From Staphylococcus sp. GSSP0090 (lineage in GTDB: Bacteria; Bacillota; Bacilli; Staphylococcales; Staphylococcaceae): a stretch of DNA of 64,000 bases. This document shows, in pieces, positions 21,834 to 30,188 of this stretch (positions within the stretch are counted from its first letter, which is position 1; each line of letters opens with the position of its first letter). The position numbers were made by a program, and so were the translations under genes. The notes below the pieces were generated by a model. It was given only the letters and a program-made list of their open reading frames with translations, had not been told where the DNA came from and did not search any database. The stretch is from assembly GCF_013391405.1 (NCBI RefSeq), contig NZ_JACBFD010000019.1, positions 90,081-154,080 on the forward strand, written 5' to 3'.

Positions 21834-22337
21834 ATGAAAAGGAAAGCCGAACGTATCATGGCATGGATTGCAAATGGTCTTAGTATATTGTTTTTATTAT
21901 TAATGGTTCTAGTCTTTTCATTTATGAATGTACCAGAATTTAAAGATGTATTTCACCAAATGAACCAACAGCAAGGTATAGAAATGTCTATGGAAGCATT
22001 TAAAACATCTATTATATTCCAAGGGAGTTTACTCATTATTTCTACGATACTTGGTATAATGGCGACTTTTATTATCAAGGGAAATCGTTTATTGGCTGCT
22101 TGCCTTTTTATCATCGCAGCGGTGACGAGTATATTTTCTGGGAATTTTGTAGCACTTATTTTATGGTTGATTGTAGGTATTATGTTATTCATCAAAAAGG
22201 ATAATCAATCGGATTATAAGAAAGATAAGATTTCAAATGATAATACGAGCTATAAGCATGCTACGCGTCAATCAAAGGATATGGATCCTGATCGTGAAAT
22301 GAAACAAAAGAAAGATAATGATCCTTATATTTATTAA
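21834..22337 (+). CDS. Small membrane protein, DUF4064-type
   Basis: A 167-residue protein with a short basic N-terminus (MKRKAERIM) and four hydrophobic segments (about 9-31, 58-80, 85-100, 102-122), ending in a 45-residue charged tail with KKD/KDN repeats. The layout fits the DUF4064 membrane family of Firmicutes, whose role is unknown. AAGGAGG precedes the ATG. Monocistronic, convergent with the yktB-like gene. Confidence 0.7.
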   Translation: MKRKAERIMAWIANGLSILFLLLMVLVFSFMNVPEFKDVFHQMNQQQGIEMSMEAFKTSIIFQGSLLIISTILGIMATFIIKGNRLLAACLFIIAAVTSIFSGNFVALILWLIVGIMLFIKKDNQSDYKKDKISNDNTSYKHATRQSKDMDPDREMKQKKDNDPYIY

Positions 22338-22413
22338 ACATCATTAGGAAGTATACAAAATTTTATAATTAAAAGACGTGTTAAGCAAAATCATGATAAT
22401 GCTAAAAATAAAA

Positions 22414-22508
22414 CAACTGACCTTATACAATGTGCCACTTTATAAATTAGGCTGTATAGCTGATTTATAAAGATGACATTAAAATAGTAAAGGTCAGTTG
22501 CTTTTTAT
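22414..22508. terminator. Nested long hairpin between convergent genes
   Basis: CAACTGACCTT (22414-22424) pairs with AAGGTCAGTTG (22490-22500). Inside, AATGT/ACATT, then CTTTATAAAT/ATTTATAAAG, then GCT/AGC also pair in nested order. T-rich flanks on both sides fit bidirectional termination, but the 87-nt size is unusual for that. Confidence 0.6.
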
Positions 22509-23116
22509 TTATAAAATTTTAACAGTTGTTCAAATGTATCTTCTAAGAATGATAGAAATACTTTATCACTTTTAAGGTGTTCTGAATTGGGTGACAAAGT
22601 ACGAGCCACGAAAAATTCGCCTTTTTTAACTTCTTTAACACGCTTAAATGCTTTGAATAAATCTTCGTCAGTCATATTATGGATGTAAGTTTTTTCTTGA
22701 CTCATATGGTCTAAACTTACACTATAATCCGAAGGTAACTCTCTTAGTACATCGAATTGGTCCTCAAAAACTTGTACTTGTTGTGCTTTATCTTTAGCTT
22801 CATGCATTACACCATACATCACGAATAATTGATCTTCAAACAGACCTATTTGAAAATGGGGTTGCATTTTATAACCACGGTTATTTGTAGCAAAAGCGAC
22901 CCAAGTATCTTTGGGTGGGTTGACGCTTCTACGTGCGTGTTTAGCAACATGTGGATAGAAAATTTCACCAGTTGCAGTTTCTAAATATTGAGCAAAGTAG
23001 TCGCCCAAATGATTTAATTGTGGTCTAACATGTTCATTGAGTGCTTCCATTCTAGCGTCAAGACCATCAACAGTAAATGCTTTAAAATCTTTAGGTTTAA
23101 ATGTATATTTAGTCAT
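22505..23116 (-). CDS. DUF1054 family protein (YktB-like)
   Basis: A 203-residue soluble protein matching UPF0637/DUF1054 over its whole length ([21 protein letters not shown] at the start, then [22 protein letters not shown]). YktB of B. subtilis sits beside yktC, as here. Function unknown. AGGAGG lies 5 bp from the ATG. Divergent from the inositol-monophosphatase-family gene. Confidence 0.88.
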   Translation of the reverse strand: MTKYTFKPKDFKAFTVDGLDARMEALNEHVRPQLNHLGDYFAQYLETATGEIFYPHVAKHARRSVNPPKDTWVAFATNNRGYKMQPHFQIGLFEDQLFVMYGVMHEAKDKAQQVQVFEDQFDVLRELPSDYSVSLDHMSQEKTYIHNMTDEDLFKAFKRVKEVKKGEFFVARTLSPNSEHLKSDKVFLSFLEDTFEQLLKFYK

Positions 23117-23378
23117 TTGGTCCTCCTATAATCATTATATACGTTTGTATTGTAGCATAATATAAATATCGAAACATTTGCTTTGCTCTACATAAGTGGG
23201 CTACTGAATAAATGGTGTCTCACGCGTGTATACAAGCTGTAAAAAGGGTAATTAATTAAAATAGACAAATCATGTTTAAATGAGAGATTACGAATTATTA
23301 TAGAAAGCACTTAATTAAGGTTAATATCTTTTTAAGTATTAATTAATGTATAATTGATAGGCACAAGGAGCTGATACA

Positions 23379-24197
23379 ATGACGGTTTATGAATTTGCAA
23401 AAGGTCTTATATTAGAAGCGGGCATCAATGTTAAAAAAATAATGAAACAAGACATTAAGATTGAGACGAAATCCAATCCTAATGATTTAGTAACGAATGT
23501 GGATAAAGCTACAGAGAAATTTCTTTTTGATAATATTAAACAAACATACCCCAATCATTTAGTTATAGGTGAAGAAGGGCATGGTCATGAATTGAAAGAT
23601 GAAGCAGGTGTCGTTTGGGTTATTGATCCAATTGATGGGACCTTGAACTTTGTACATCAACAGGAAAATTTTGCAATTTCAATCGGTATTTATAATGACG
23701 GAAAACCATACGCAGGCTTTGTCTATGATGTTATGAACGATGTATTGTATCACGCTAAAACGGGTGAAGGGGCATATGAAAACAGTAATTTGTTACCAAT
23801 AATCCAATCCACGCCATTAGCAAAGAGTCTTATTGGCATAAACCCCAATTGGTTGACTAAACCACGCTTAGGGGAAATGTTTAAACCAATCGTAAATGAA
23901 GCAAGGAGCGCGCGTGCGTATGGTTCAGCAGCATTAGAAATCATACATGTGGCAACTGGTAAATTAGGTGCATATATCACGCCAAGATTACAACCATGGG
24001 ATTTTGCAGGCGGTTTAATTATTCTAAATGAAGTGGGTGGGGTTGGCACAAACTTATTAGGAGAAGCATTATCAATATATGAACCCAATTCAATTATAAT
24101 GGCAAATAAAGGGTTACATTCAGAGTTAATAGCCAATCATTTCAAAAAAAATTATGAAATTGTGCAACTATTACAGCAAAAATTAAAAGCCAAATAA
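23379..24197 (+). CDS. Inositol monophosphatase family protein (YktC/SuhB-like)
   Basis: A magnesium-dependent phosphatase of 272 residues. Metal-binding motifs are intact: GEEG (about 66-69), WVIDPIDGTLNFVH (about 84-97) and WDFAGG (about 207-212). The fold also serves fructose-1,6-bisphosphatase and PAP phosphatase activities, so the true substrate is open. CAAGGAG precedes the ATG; TATAAT at 23349-23354 is a likely -10. No signal peptide, so cytosolic. Confidence 0.9.
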   Translation: MTVYEFAKGLILEAGINVKKIMKQDIKIETKSNPNDLVTNVDKATEKFLFDNIKQTYPNHLVIGEEGHGHELKDEAGVVWVIDPIDGTLNFVHQQENFAISIGIYNDGKPYAGFVYDVMNDVLYHAKTGEGAYENSNLLPIIQSTPLAKSLIGINPNWLTKPRLGEMFKPIVNEARSARAYGSAALEIIHVATGKLGAYITPRLQPWDFAGGLIILNEVGGVGTNLLGEALSIYEPNSIIMANKGLHSELIANHFKKNYEIVQLLQQKLKAK

Positions 24198-24216
24198 GGT
24201 ACGATAAATATATTTT

Positions 24217-24264
24217 TGAAAAAATAAAAAAGCGTCTCGCTCCTACTTTAGAGGAGAAAGACGC
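24217..24264 (-). terminator. Terminator for the YlaF-like gene
   Basis: GCGTCTCGCTCCT (24232-24244) pairs imperfectly with AGGAGAAAGACGC, followed on the minus strand by TTTTTTATTTTTTC. Confidence 0.8.
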
Positions 24265-24295
24265 ATTGATGAATATATATTAAATTAACATGAGC

Positions 24296-24487
24296 TTATA
24301 GCCAATCATTTTCACGATATTTCTTTTTTAACGTGAAACCGTAACCAAATGTTGCAATGAATAATATAAATGTTAAAATCATGAATGGAACATTTGTAGC
24401 AGCTAAACTGAAGCTAAATAAAAGTAAAAATACTATAGCAACCACAGCGAGTACCCAGAATATTGCTTTTGATTTTTTTTGTTGCAT
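24296..24487 (-). CDS. Small membrane protein, YlaF/DUF5325-like
   Basis: A 63-residue protein with two hydrophobic helices (about 8-30 and 33-50) between a Lys-rich N-terminus (MQQKKSK) and a basic tail (KKKYRENDWL). Start ATG 24487 is preferred: AGGTG lies 8 bp upstream. Position beside typA matches ylaF in B. subtilis. Function unknown. Divergent from typA with a 100 bp gap. Confidence 0.72.
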   Translation of the reverse strand: MQQKKSKAIFWVLAVVAIVFLLLFSFSLAATNVPFMILTFILFIATFGYGFTLKKKYRENDWL

Positions 24488-24525
24488 CCCTACCACACCT
24501 TTATAGTTTTCTTTAACCAATTATA

Positions 24526-24534
24526 TGATATAAT
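24526..24534 (+). promoter_or_regulatory. typA promoter
   Basis: Extended -10 TGA-TATAAT, about 53 bp upstream of the typA ATG. Confidence 0.5.
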
Positions 24535-24587
24535 AAAAAAGTTGCAAAGAAAAGTGGGAATTTACTCGAGAAAGGAAATTGTATAAA

Positions 24588-26435
24588 ATGACTAAAATAA
24601 GAGAAGATGTTCGTAATATAGCTATTATTGCTCACGTTGACCATGGTAAAACGACACTTGTAGACGAATTGTTGAAACAATCAGGAATTTTCCGTGAGAA
24701 TGAGCATGTTGACGAAAGAGCAATGGATTCAAATGATATCGAAAGAGAACGTGGTATCACAATCCTTGCGAAAAACACAGCAGTAAATTACAAAGATAAT
24801 CGAATTAATATATTAGATACACCAGGACACGCTGACTTCGGTGGAGAAGTAGAACGTATTATGAAAATGGTTGATGGTGTAGTCTTAGTTGTAGATGCAT
24901 ATGAAGGTACGATGCCTCAAACACGCTTTGTATTAAAAAAAGCATTAGAACAAAACTTGAAACCAGTTGTTGTTGTAAACAAAATTGATAAACCAGAAGC
25001 TAGACCAGAAGGTGTAGTTGATGAAGTATTAGACTTATTTATAGAATTAGAAGCAAACGATGAGCAACTTGATTTCCCAGTTGTATATGCTTCAGCTGTA
25101 AACGGAACTGCAAGTTTAGATCCAGAAAAACAAGATGAAAACATGCAGTCATTATATGAAACAATTATTGATTATGTTCCTGCACCTATCGATAATAGAG
25201 ATGAGCCACTACAATTCCAAACAGCACTATTAGATTATAGTGACTATTTAGGTCGTATTGGTGTTGGTCGCGTATTTAGAGGTACAATGCGTGTGGGCGA
25301 CAATGTATCATTGATTAAATTAGACGGATCAATTAAAAACTTCCGTGTAACAAAAATCTTTGGTTTCTTCGGTTTGAAACGTGAAGAAGTTAATGAAGCA
25401 TATGCTGGTGACTTAATCGCTGTATCAGGCATGGAAGATATTAACGTTGGTGAAACAGTAACACCAACTGACAATCAAGAAGCATTGCCAGTGTTAAGAA
25501 TTGATGAACCAACATTAGAAATGACTTTCAGAGTAAACAATTCTCCATTCGCAGGTCGTGAAGGTGATTACGTGACTTCACGCCAAATTCAAGAACGTTT
25601 AGATCAACAGTTAGAAACAGACGTTTCTTTAAAAGTTACACAAACAGAATCTCCAGATAAATGGATTGTTGCAGGTCGTGGTGAATTACATTTATCTATA
25701 TTAATTGAAAATATGAGACGTGAAGGTTTTGAATTACAAGTTTCTAAACCACAAGTAATTTTAAGAGAAATTGATGGCGTACAATGTGAACCATTTGAGC
25801 GTGTACAATGTGAAGTACCACAAGAATATACAGGTGCTGTGATTGAATCATTAGGTCAACGTAAAGGTGAAATGTTAGACATGGTCACTACAGATAATGG
25901 TTTAACACGTATTATCTTTATGGTACCAGCACGTGGATTAATCGGTTATACTACTGAATTCATGTCTCAAACGCGTGGTTATGGTATTATTAACCATACA
26001 TTCGAAGAATTTAAACCGCGTGTTAAAGGCCGTATCGGTGGTAGAAGAAATGGTGCATTAGTTTCATTAGATCAAGGTAAAGCAAGTTCATATGCACTTA
26101 TGGGCTTAGAAGACCGTGGTGTAAACTTTATGGAACCTGGTACTGAAGTTTATGAAGGTATGGTTGTTGGTGAACATAATCGTGAAAATGACTTAACAGT
26201 CAATGTAACGAAAGAGAAAAACCAAACTAACGTACGTTCTTCTAATAAAGACCAAACGGTTACAATGAAACGTCCAAGAACGTTAACTCTTGAAGAAGCA
26301 TTACAATTTATTAATGACGATGAGCTTGTAGAAGCTACGCCAGAAAATATTCGTATTAGAAAAACAGTATTAGAGAAAAACGCACGTGAAAAAGAAGCAA
26401 AACGCATTAAACAATTAATGCAAGAAGATGAATAA
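24588..26435 (+). CDS. typA: Ribosome-associated GTPase TypA/BipA
   Basis: Translational GTPase of the EF-G superfamily that helps 50S assembly and stress adaptation. Length 615 residues. G1 AHVDHGKTT (about 16-24), G2 RERGITI, G3 DTPGHADF, G4 NKID, then EF-G-like domains and the BipA-specific C-terminal domain. ATG 24588 with AGAAAGGAAA upstream; TTG 24579 is inside the spacer and less likely. Followed by tandem hairpins. Confidence 0.96.
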   Translation: MTKIREDVRNIAIIAHVDHGKTTLVDELLKQSGIFRENEHVDERAMDSNDIERERGITILAKNTAVNYKDNRINILDTPGHADFGGEVERIMKMVDGVVLVVDAYEGTMPQTRFVLKKALEQNLKPVVVVNKIDKPEARPEGVVDEVLDLFIELEANDEQLDFPVVYASAVNGTASLDPEKQDENMQSLYETIIDYVPAPIDNRDEPLQFQTALLDYSDYLGRIGVGRVFRGTMRVGDNVSLIKLDGSIKNFRVTKIFGFFGLKREEVNEAYAGDLIAVSGMEDINVGETVTPTDNQEALPVLRIDEPTLEMTFRVNNSPFAGREGDYVTSRQIQERLDQQLETDVSLKVTQTESPDKWIVAGRGELHLSILIENMRREGFELQVSKPQVILREIDGVQCEPFERVQCEVPQEYTGAVIESLGQRKGEMLDMVTTDNGLTRIIFMVPARGLIGYTTEFMSQTRGYGIINHTFEEFKPRVKGRIGGRRNGALVSLDQGKASSYALMGLEDRGVNFMEPGTEVYEGMVVGEHNRENDLTVNVTKEKNQTNVRSSNKDQTVTMKRPRTLTLEEALQFINDDELVEATPENIRIRKTVLEKNAREKEAKRIKQLMQEDE

Positions 26436-26910
26436 GCGTATACTTTTATTATAAAAGATATGGCTTGCAATATATGAGGACTAATCCGAATCAGGATTCG
26501 TCCTAGACTGTCGATAAAGTCTCTGACTTTGTTGGCAGTTTTTTTATGCACGCTTTCCGTGGTTACTGCTTTAGCTCGTAATCTTGGGCAAGTGCTTTCC
26601 ACAAAGACGTCGGCATATATCATTGCCAATATCATAATATATAAATTAAGTAGTGTTGCTGTTTATTATCATGTAATTTTGATTGTATATAGTTGTTTGA
26701 GCTATAGTTAGCACCTGTAGTCTGTTAATCAACTACTTCTATGAAATCGAATACGATGCAAAATCGACGCAATATATAAAAGACTGTTCAAAAAATAAGG
26801 CCCTTTCGATTAATTAAATTATAGGTGCATAATTTAAAATCGAGGTACCTTATGAGTTAGAGCACTTTATGTCTCCGATGTTTTATTGGATTTGTAATAT
26901 ATACAACTGA
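26436..26910. repeat. Gene-free region with tandem hairpins and a possible element remnant
   Basis: This 475 bp stretch has no credible ORF. It holds an AGGAC/GTCCT hairpin (26477-26504), a terminator (26507-26545), a GC-richer block (26546-26625, containing CACGCTTTCCGTGG and AATCTTGGGCAAGTGC), and an imperfect 57 bp palindrome (26796-26852). The GC-richer block resembles repeated flanking sequence around IS1182/IS1272-type elements as I remember them; no transposase is left. Confidence 0.4.
26507..26545 (+). terminator. Terminator after typA
   Basis: Stem ACTGTCGATAAAGTC / GACTTTGTTGGCAGT with a 3-base loop and seven T residues, 72 bp after the typA stop. Confidence 0.75.
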
Positions 26911-27084
26911 TTAGCGATGATTATAAGTTGTTTCTTGATTACGTTGTTTAGGTGTATCAAGTCTACTTTTACATTCATCACACATAAAAGTATGCATAGG
27001 ATCATTACGTAATCTTTTGGCTTCTAATGTATTTTGATCTATAAAAACTTCCATATCACAAATGATACATTGAACTTTCTTCAT
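26911..27084 (-). CDS. YlaI-like small zinc-ribbon protein (DUF2197)
   Basis: A short ORF of 57 residues starting MKKVQCIICD. It has two CxxC knuckles (CIIC at 6-9, CDEC at 35-38) that should bind one zinc, and a central AKRLRN segment. Sequence and context beside typA fit YlaI of B. subtilis. GAGGTG lies 9 bp upstream of the ATG, and the upstream YlaL-like gene ends 2 bp before it, so the two are coupled. Function unknown. Too short for common ORF cut-offs. Confidence 0.82.
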   Translation of the reverse strand: MKKVQCIICDMEVFIDQNTLEAKRLRNDPMHTFMCDECKSRLDTPKQRNQETTYNHR

Positions 27085-27086
27085 AA

Positions 27087-27569
27087 CTAAATCACCTCTA
27101 TACCAGTAACATATTGAAACTGATAAGAATAACCTTCTTCAGGAATATAAACAAAGCTATCTACCGAATAGTCGTCATACAATCTTTTTCCATCTTTGGC
27201 AAATTGGAAGAAGAGGTAAGGTAGCAAGTCTATTGGTATGTCAATGGATGCCTTATCGTTAAATAATCGTATTGTTGTTGCGTTATCATGAGGTTCAGCA
27301 TTTTTGAAAAATGGTGTCATATTGATAACGAAAGATTTTTCTAATACTGCACGTCTTTTATATTTAATTTCTGAATTTAGTGTTGGTGGATTGGTTTGAC
27401 CCTCTAGGATGGCTCTATTCCATTCACGATTATCATCAAAATTGATTGGTTTCGTGCCATCAAAAACCCCTTGTTCTAAATCTTCAATTTGTACTTTTCT
27501 ATCATCAAAAATCCAAGTCGTACTATCTAATGTAATTGGAAATTTAACTTCACCCTTAATTTGAATCAT
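27087..27569 (-). CDS. Conserved hypothetical protein (YlaL-like by position)
   Basis: A 160-residue soluble, acidic protein, mostly beta-type in appearance, without signal peptide or metal motif. Its position upstream of ylaI and its length match YlaL of B. subtilis, which has no assigned role. AGGAGTGGG precedes the ATG. It forms a two-gene unit with the YlaI-like gene, divergent from ylaN. Confidence 0.65.
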   Translation of the reverse strand: MIQIKGEVKFPITLDSTTWIFDDRKVQIEDLEQGVFDGTKPINFDDNREWNRAILEGQTNPPTLNSEIKYKRRAVLEKSFVINMTPFFKNAEPHDNATTIRLFNDKASIDIPIDLLPYLFFQFAKDGKRLYDDYSVDSFVYIPEEGYSYQFQYVTGIEVI

Positions 27570-27910
27570 TATCCCACTCCTATTGGTATAAATTACATAG
27601 GTCTATAATTGTTTCGTTAAAAACTTGAACAAGCTCAGTGATAAAAATGACTTTTCTGTGAACAAAGCACATGCTTATGTGACATTTAATTCAAGTTTAA
27701 CAGAGCTTAACAATAGAAGTCATTTAACGATTTTTAAGGCATGGCCTGTATAAAGCCATATGTATTATAAACACTAGTAAAATAATTTATCGTTACTATC
27801 AATTTTATCACAAATGAGTCAGTTACGTATATTCTTGAATTCACTTGCTTTTTACTATTTAGTAAGATACACTCTTCTTATAAAGTTACAATTGATAGGG
27901 GGAGTATGTC
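27570..27910. other. Gene-free 341 bp region with RNA-like structure
   Basis: Between the divergent YlaL-like and ylaN genes. It contains nested complementary segments: TCGTTAAA (27614-27621) with TTTAACGA (27723-27730), AAGCTC (27631-27636) with GAGCTT (27703-27708), and an inner CACAT-GCTT-ATGTG hairpin. A further ATGGC/GCCAT hairpin lies near 27741-27760. No clear promoter. Confidence 0.4.
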
Positions 27911-28186
27911 TTGGAAAAAAATCAAAAAATTAATAATGCGGCATATGACCAATTGAATAAAGATGCTGATAGGATTCTCCAGCTAATTAAAGTACAAATG
28001 GATAATCTTACATTACCTCAATGCCCATTGTATGAAGAAGTACTTGATACTCAAATGTTTGGATTACAAAAAGAAGTGGACTTTGCTGTTCAACTTGGTT
28101 TAGTTGACAGAGAAGTGGGCAAAGATTTAATGCTTCGTTTAGAAAAAGAGCTTTCTAAATTGCATGATGCATTTACTAATGTTTAA
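27911..28186 (+). CDS. ylaN: YlaN family protein
   Basis: A 91-residue helical protein that matches staphylococcal YlaN in length and in the core [28 protein letters not shown]. Recent work on B. subtilis and S. aureus links YlaN to iron homeostasis through iron-dependent interaction with Fur; that role is taken from the literature. Start is TTG 27911 with AGGGGGAG upstream. Monocistronic with a terminator about 100 bp downstream. Confidence 0.9.
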   Translation: MEKNQKINNAAYDQLNKDADRILQLIKVQMDNLTLPQCPLYEEVLDTQMFGLQKEVDFAVQLGLVDREVGKDLMLRLEKELSKLHDAFTNV

Positions 28187-28284
28187 TTTGGTTAAAGTAG
28201 GTAGATTTATTTCTTAAAGTAAGAAATTCTGAACTTGATTTAAAAAAAATATAAATTATTACTGAAAAACTACATAAATATCTT

Positions 28285-28336
28285 GAAAGTGGCTGGGACA
28301 TCAATCATTTGTTGATCATTTCTTAGCCACTTTTGT
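28285..28336 (+). terminator. ylaN terminator, GGGACA type
   Basis: GAAAGTGGCT pairs with AGCCACTTTT, with an inner TGATCA-type pairing; GGCTGGGACATCAAT inside resembles the pdhD terminator core. Confidence 0.7.
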
Positions 28337-28412
28337 CATGTTTTAAAAAACGTAATTATAATAAAATAATGACTATTCATGTTATATTTGCTCGAGAAAT
28401 TGTTACAATGTT

Positions 28413-28421
28413 TGATATAAT
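28413..28421 (+). promoter_or_regulatory. ftsW promoter (extended -10)
   Basis: TGA-TATAAT about 130 bp upstream of the ftsW ATG. No good -35. Confidence 0.45.
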
Positions 28422-28553
28422 GTTAAAAGTGTAATTCCCTTTTATTAGCAATTGATAAAAAAGGATTAAGTATGCTTCAAATCACAATTAAGTAAGTGTA
28501 TTAATCGAATAAACAAATATAATATTAAAAAATAGAATTGGATGATATGTCAT

Positions 28554-29789
28554 ATGAACAACATAAAGCGATTTTTTCGATATATAAGTAAAAATGCCAA
28601 ATATATCGATTACCCACTCGTAGTTACATATTTATTATTATGTCTAATTGGTTTAGTTATGGTATATAGTGCTAGTATGGTTGCTGCTACAAAAGGGTCG
28701 TTGACAGGTGGCATATCCGTACCGGGTACTTACTTTTATACGAGACAATTAATGTACGTGATAATGAGTTTAGTTATAGTATTTTTCATGGCCTTCTTCA
28801 TGAATGTTAAATTGTTAGAAACAATTAGATTTCAAAAATGGATGATGATTGGCATAATTATTTTGCTTGCTGCAACATTACTTGTTGGTAGTAACATCAA
28901 TGGTTCAAAAAGTTGGATTAATTTAGGCTTTATGAACTTACAAGCATCAGAATTATTGAAAATTGCAATTATCTTATATATTCCATATATGATTGAAAAG
29001 AAACGACCAAAAGTATTTAAACAGCCAAAATTAATGACTTCACCAATTATTTTAGCTGGGTTATGTATTGCATTAGTACTGTTACAGCGAGATGTAGGTC
29101 AAACGTTATTGATAATGATCATATTCTTTTCAATACTTTTCTATGCGGGTATTGGTGTTCAAAAGTCCCTTAAATATGGATTGTTAATCTTTGTAGGTGT
29201 CGTTTTGATTGGATCACTATTTTTAATCATTGGGTTAGTTCCAGACTATTTAACAGCTAGATTCAGCACTTTAACCAATCCATTTAGTCAAGAATCAGGC
29301 ACTGGTTATCATATTTCTAACTCGCTTATAGCAATTGGTAACGGAGGATTGCTAGGTAGAGGACTTGGAAATAGTATTATGAAATTAGGTTATTTGCCTG
29401 AACCACATACAGACTTTATTTTTTCTATTATATGTGAAGAATTAGGTTTAGTAGGTGGTATTGTAGTCATTTGCTTGCTATTCTTTATCGTGTATAGAGC
29501 ATTTGAATTAGCGAATAAGACTAACTCTTATTTCTATAAACTGGTATGTGTTGGTGTAGCAAGTTATATAGGCAGTCAAACATTCGTTAATTTAGGTGGT
29601 ATTTCTGGTACAATTCCTTTGACAGGTGTACCGTTACCATTTATTAGCTTTGGTGGTTCGTCTATGATTAGTTTAAGTATTGCTTTAGGCTTGTTACTGA
29701 TCACAGGTAAACAAATAAGAATCGAAGCCTATAGAAAGAAACAAGCAAATCAGAAAAAAGTAAGTCCTAGGATGACTAGACGATATTAA
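28554..29789 (+). CDS. ftsW: Septal peptidoglycan polymerase FtsW
   Basis: SEDS-family glycosyltransferase polymerising lipid II at the division septum. It has 411 residues and about ten helices. The SEDS signatures are visible: NGSKSWINLGFMNLQASELLK (about 115-135), LQRDVGQTLL, GTGYHISNSLIAIGNGGLLGRGLG and PLPFISFGGSS. Start ATG 28554 agrees with the staphylococcal FtsW N-terminus; the ribosome site is weak (GGATGAT). Position upstream of pyc is conserved in Firmicutes. Confidence 0.94.
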   Translation: MNNIKRFFRYISKNAKYIDYPLVVTYLLLCLIGLVMVYSASMVAATKGSLTGGISVPGTYFYTRQLMYVIMSLVIVFFMAFFMNVKLLETIRFQKWMMIGIIILLAATLLVGSNINGSKSWINLGFMNLQASELLKIAIILYIPYMIEKKRPKVFKQPKLMTSPIILAGLCIALVLLQRDVGQTLLIMIIFFSILFYAGIGVQKSLKYGLLIFVGVVLIGSLFLIIGLVPDYLTARFSTLTNPFSQESGTGYHISNSLIAIGNGGLLGRGLGNSIMKLGYLPEPHTDFIFSIICEELGLVGGIVVICLLFFIVYRAFELANKTNSYFYKLVCVGVASYIGSQTFVNLGGISGTIPLTGVPLPFISFGGSSMISLSIALGLLLITGKQIRIEAYRKKQANQKKVSPRMTRRY

Positions 29790-29832
29790 TGAAATGAATC
29801 TAAGTCATTGATTTATATACTCTCCTCTATAA

Positions 29833-29880
29833 AGACAAACGTTTCGACTTTTAATAGTTAAAACGTTTGTCTATTTTTTT
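29833..29880 (+). terminator. ftsW terminator
   Basis: Perfect 12 bp stem AGACAAACGTTT / AAACGTTTGTCT with a 16-base loop and ATTTTTTT. Confidence 0.9.
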
Positions 29881-29975
29881 GCCGTTTAAAGGAGATTTTG
29901 AAATACTTTTAACAAAGACATTTAATGATAATAAAAAGTTATCAATAGTAATAACTTTTTATTAAGTTTAAGACG

Positions 29976-29984
29976 TGATATAAT
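29976..29984 (+). promoter_or_regulatory. Upstream pyc promoter candidate
   Basis: Extended -10 TGA-TATAAT, about 205 bp upstream of the pyc start. Confidence 0.4.
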
Positions 29985-30127
29985 TTTGTTCTAAGCTTGT
30001 TATAGTAAGGTTTTCGTTCTAGTCAAAATATGTATTTTAAAATAATAACAATGTTAAAAGTTAGCATCTTACAAATACATTCAAGATAATACTTAATTAT
30101 TTATTACTGTATACATTGTTCGTATTT

Positions 30128-30136
30128 TGCTATAAT
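30128..30136 (+). promoter_or_regulatory. Proximal pyc promoter
   Basis: Extended -10 TGC-TATAAT, about 53 bp upstream of the GTG start; gives a leader of about 45 nt. Confidence 0.55.
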
Positions 30137-30188
30137 GAAAAACATATCTAACTTTTTAGAAAATTCAAAATTTAAGGGGGACCATGAT

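Larger units (their letters stand above)
28187..28553. other. Gene-free 367 bp region between ylaN and ftsW
   Basis: Holds the ylaN terminator (28285-28336) and the ftsW extended -10 (28413-28421). Nothing else stands out. Confidence 0.5.
29790..30188. other. Gene-free 399 bp region between ftsW and pyc
   Basis: Contains the ftsW terminator and two extended -10 elements directed at pyc. The rest is AT-rich without recognisable features. Confidence 0.5.

Noticed and set aside
23750..24136. 128-codon ORF antisense to the inositol monophosphatase gene
   Set aside because: Shadow of a well-supported gene; no ribosome site or recognisable domain.
26150..26635. 161-codon minus-strand ORF across the typA 3' end
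   Set aside because: Mostly antisense to typA coding sequence, no ribosome site, composition unlike a real protein.
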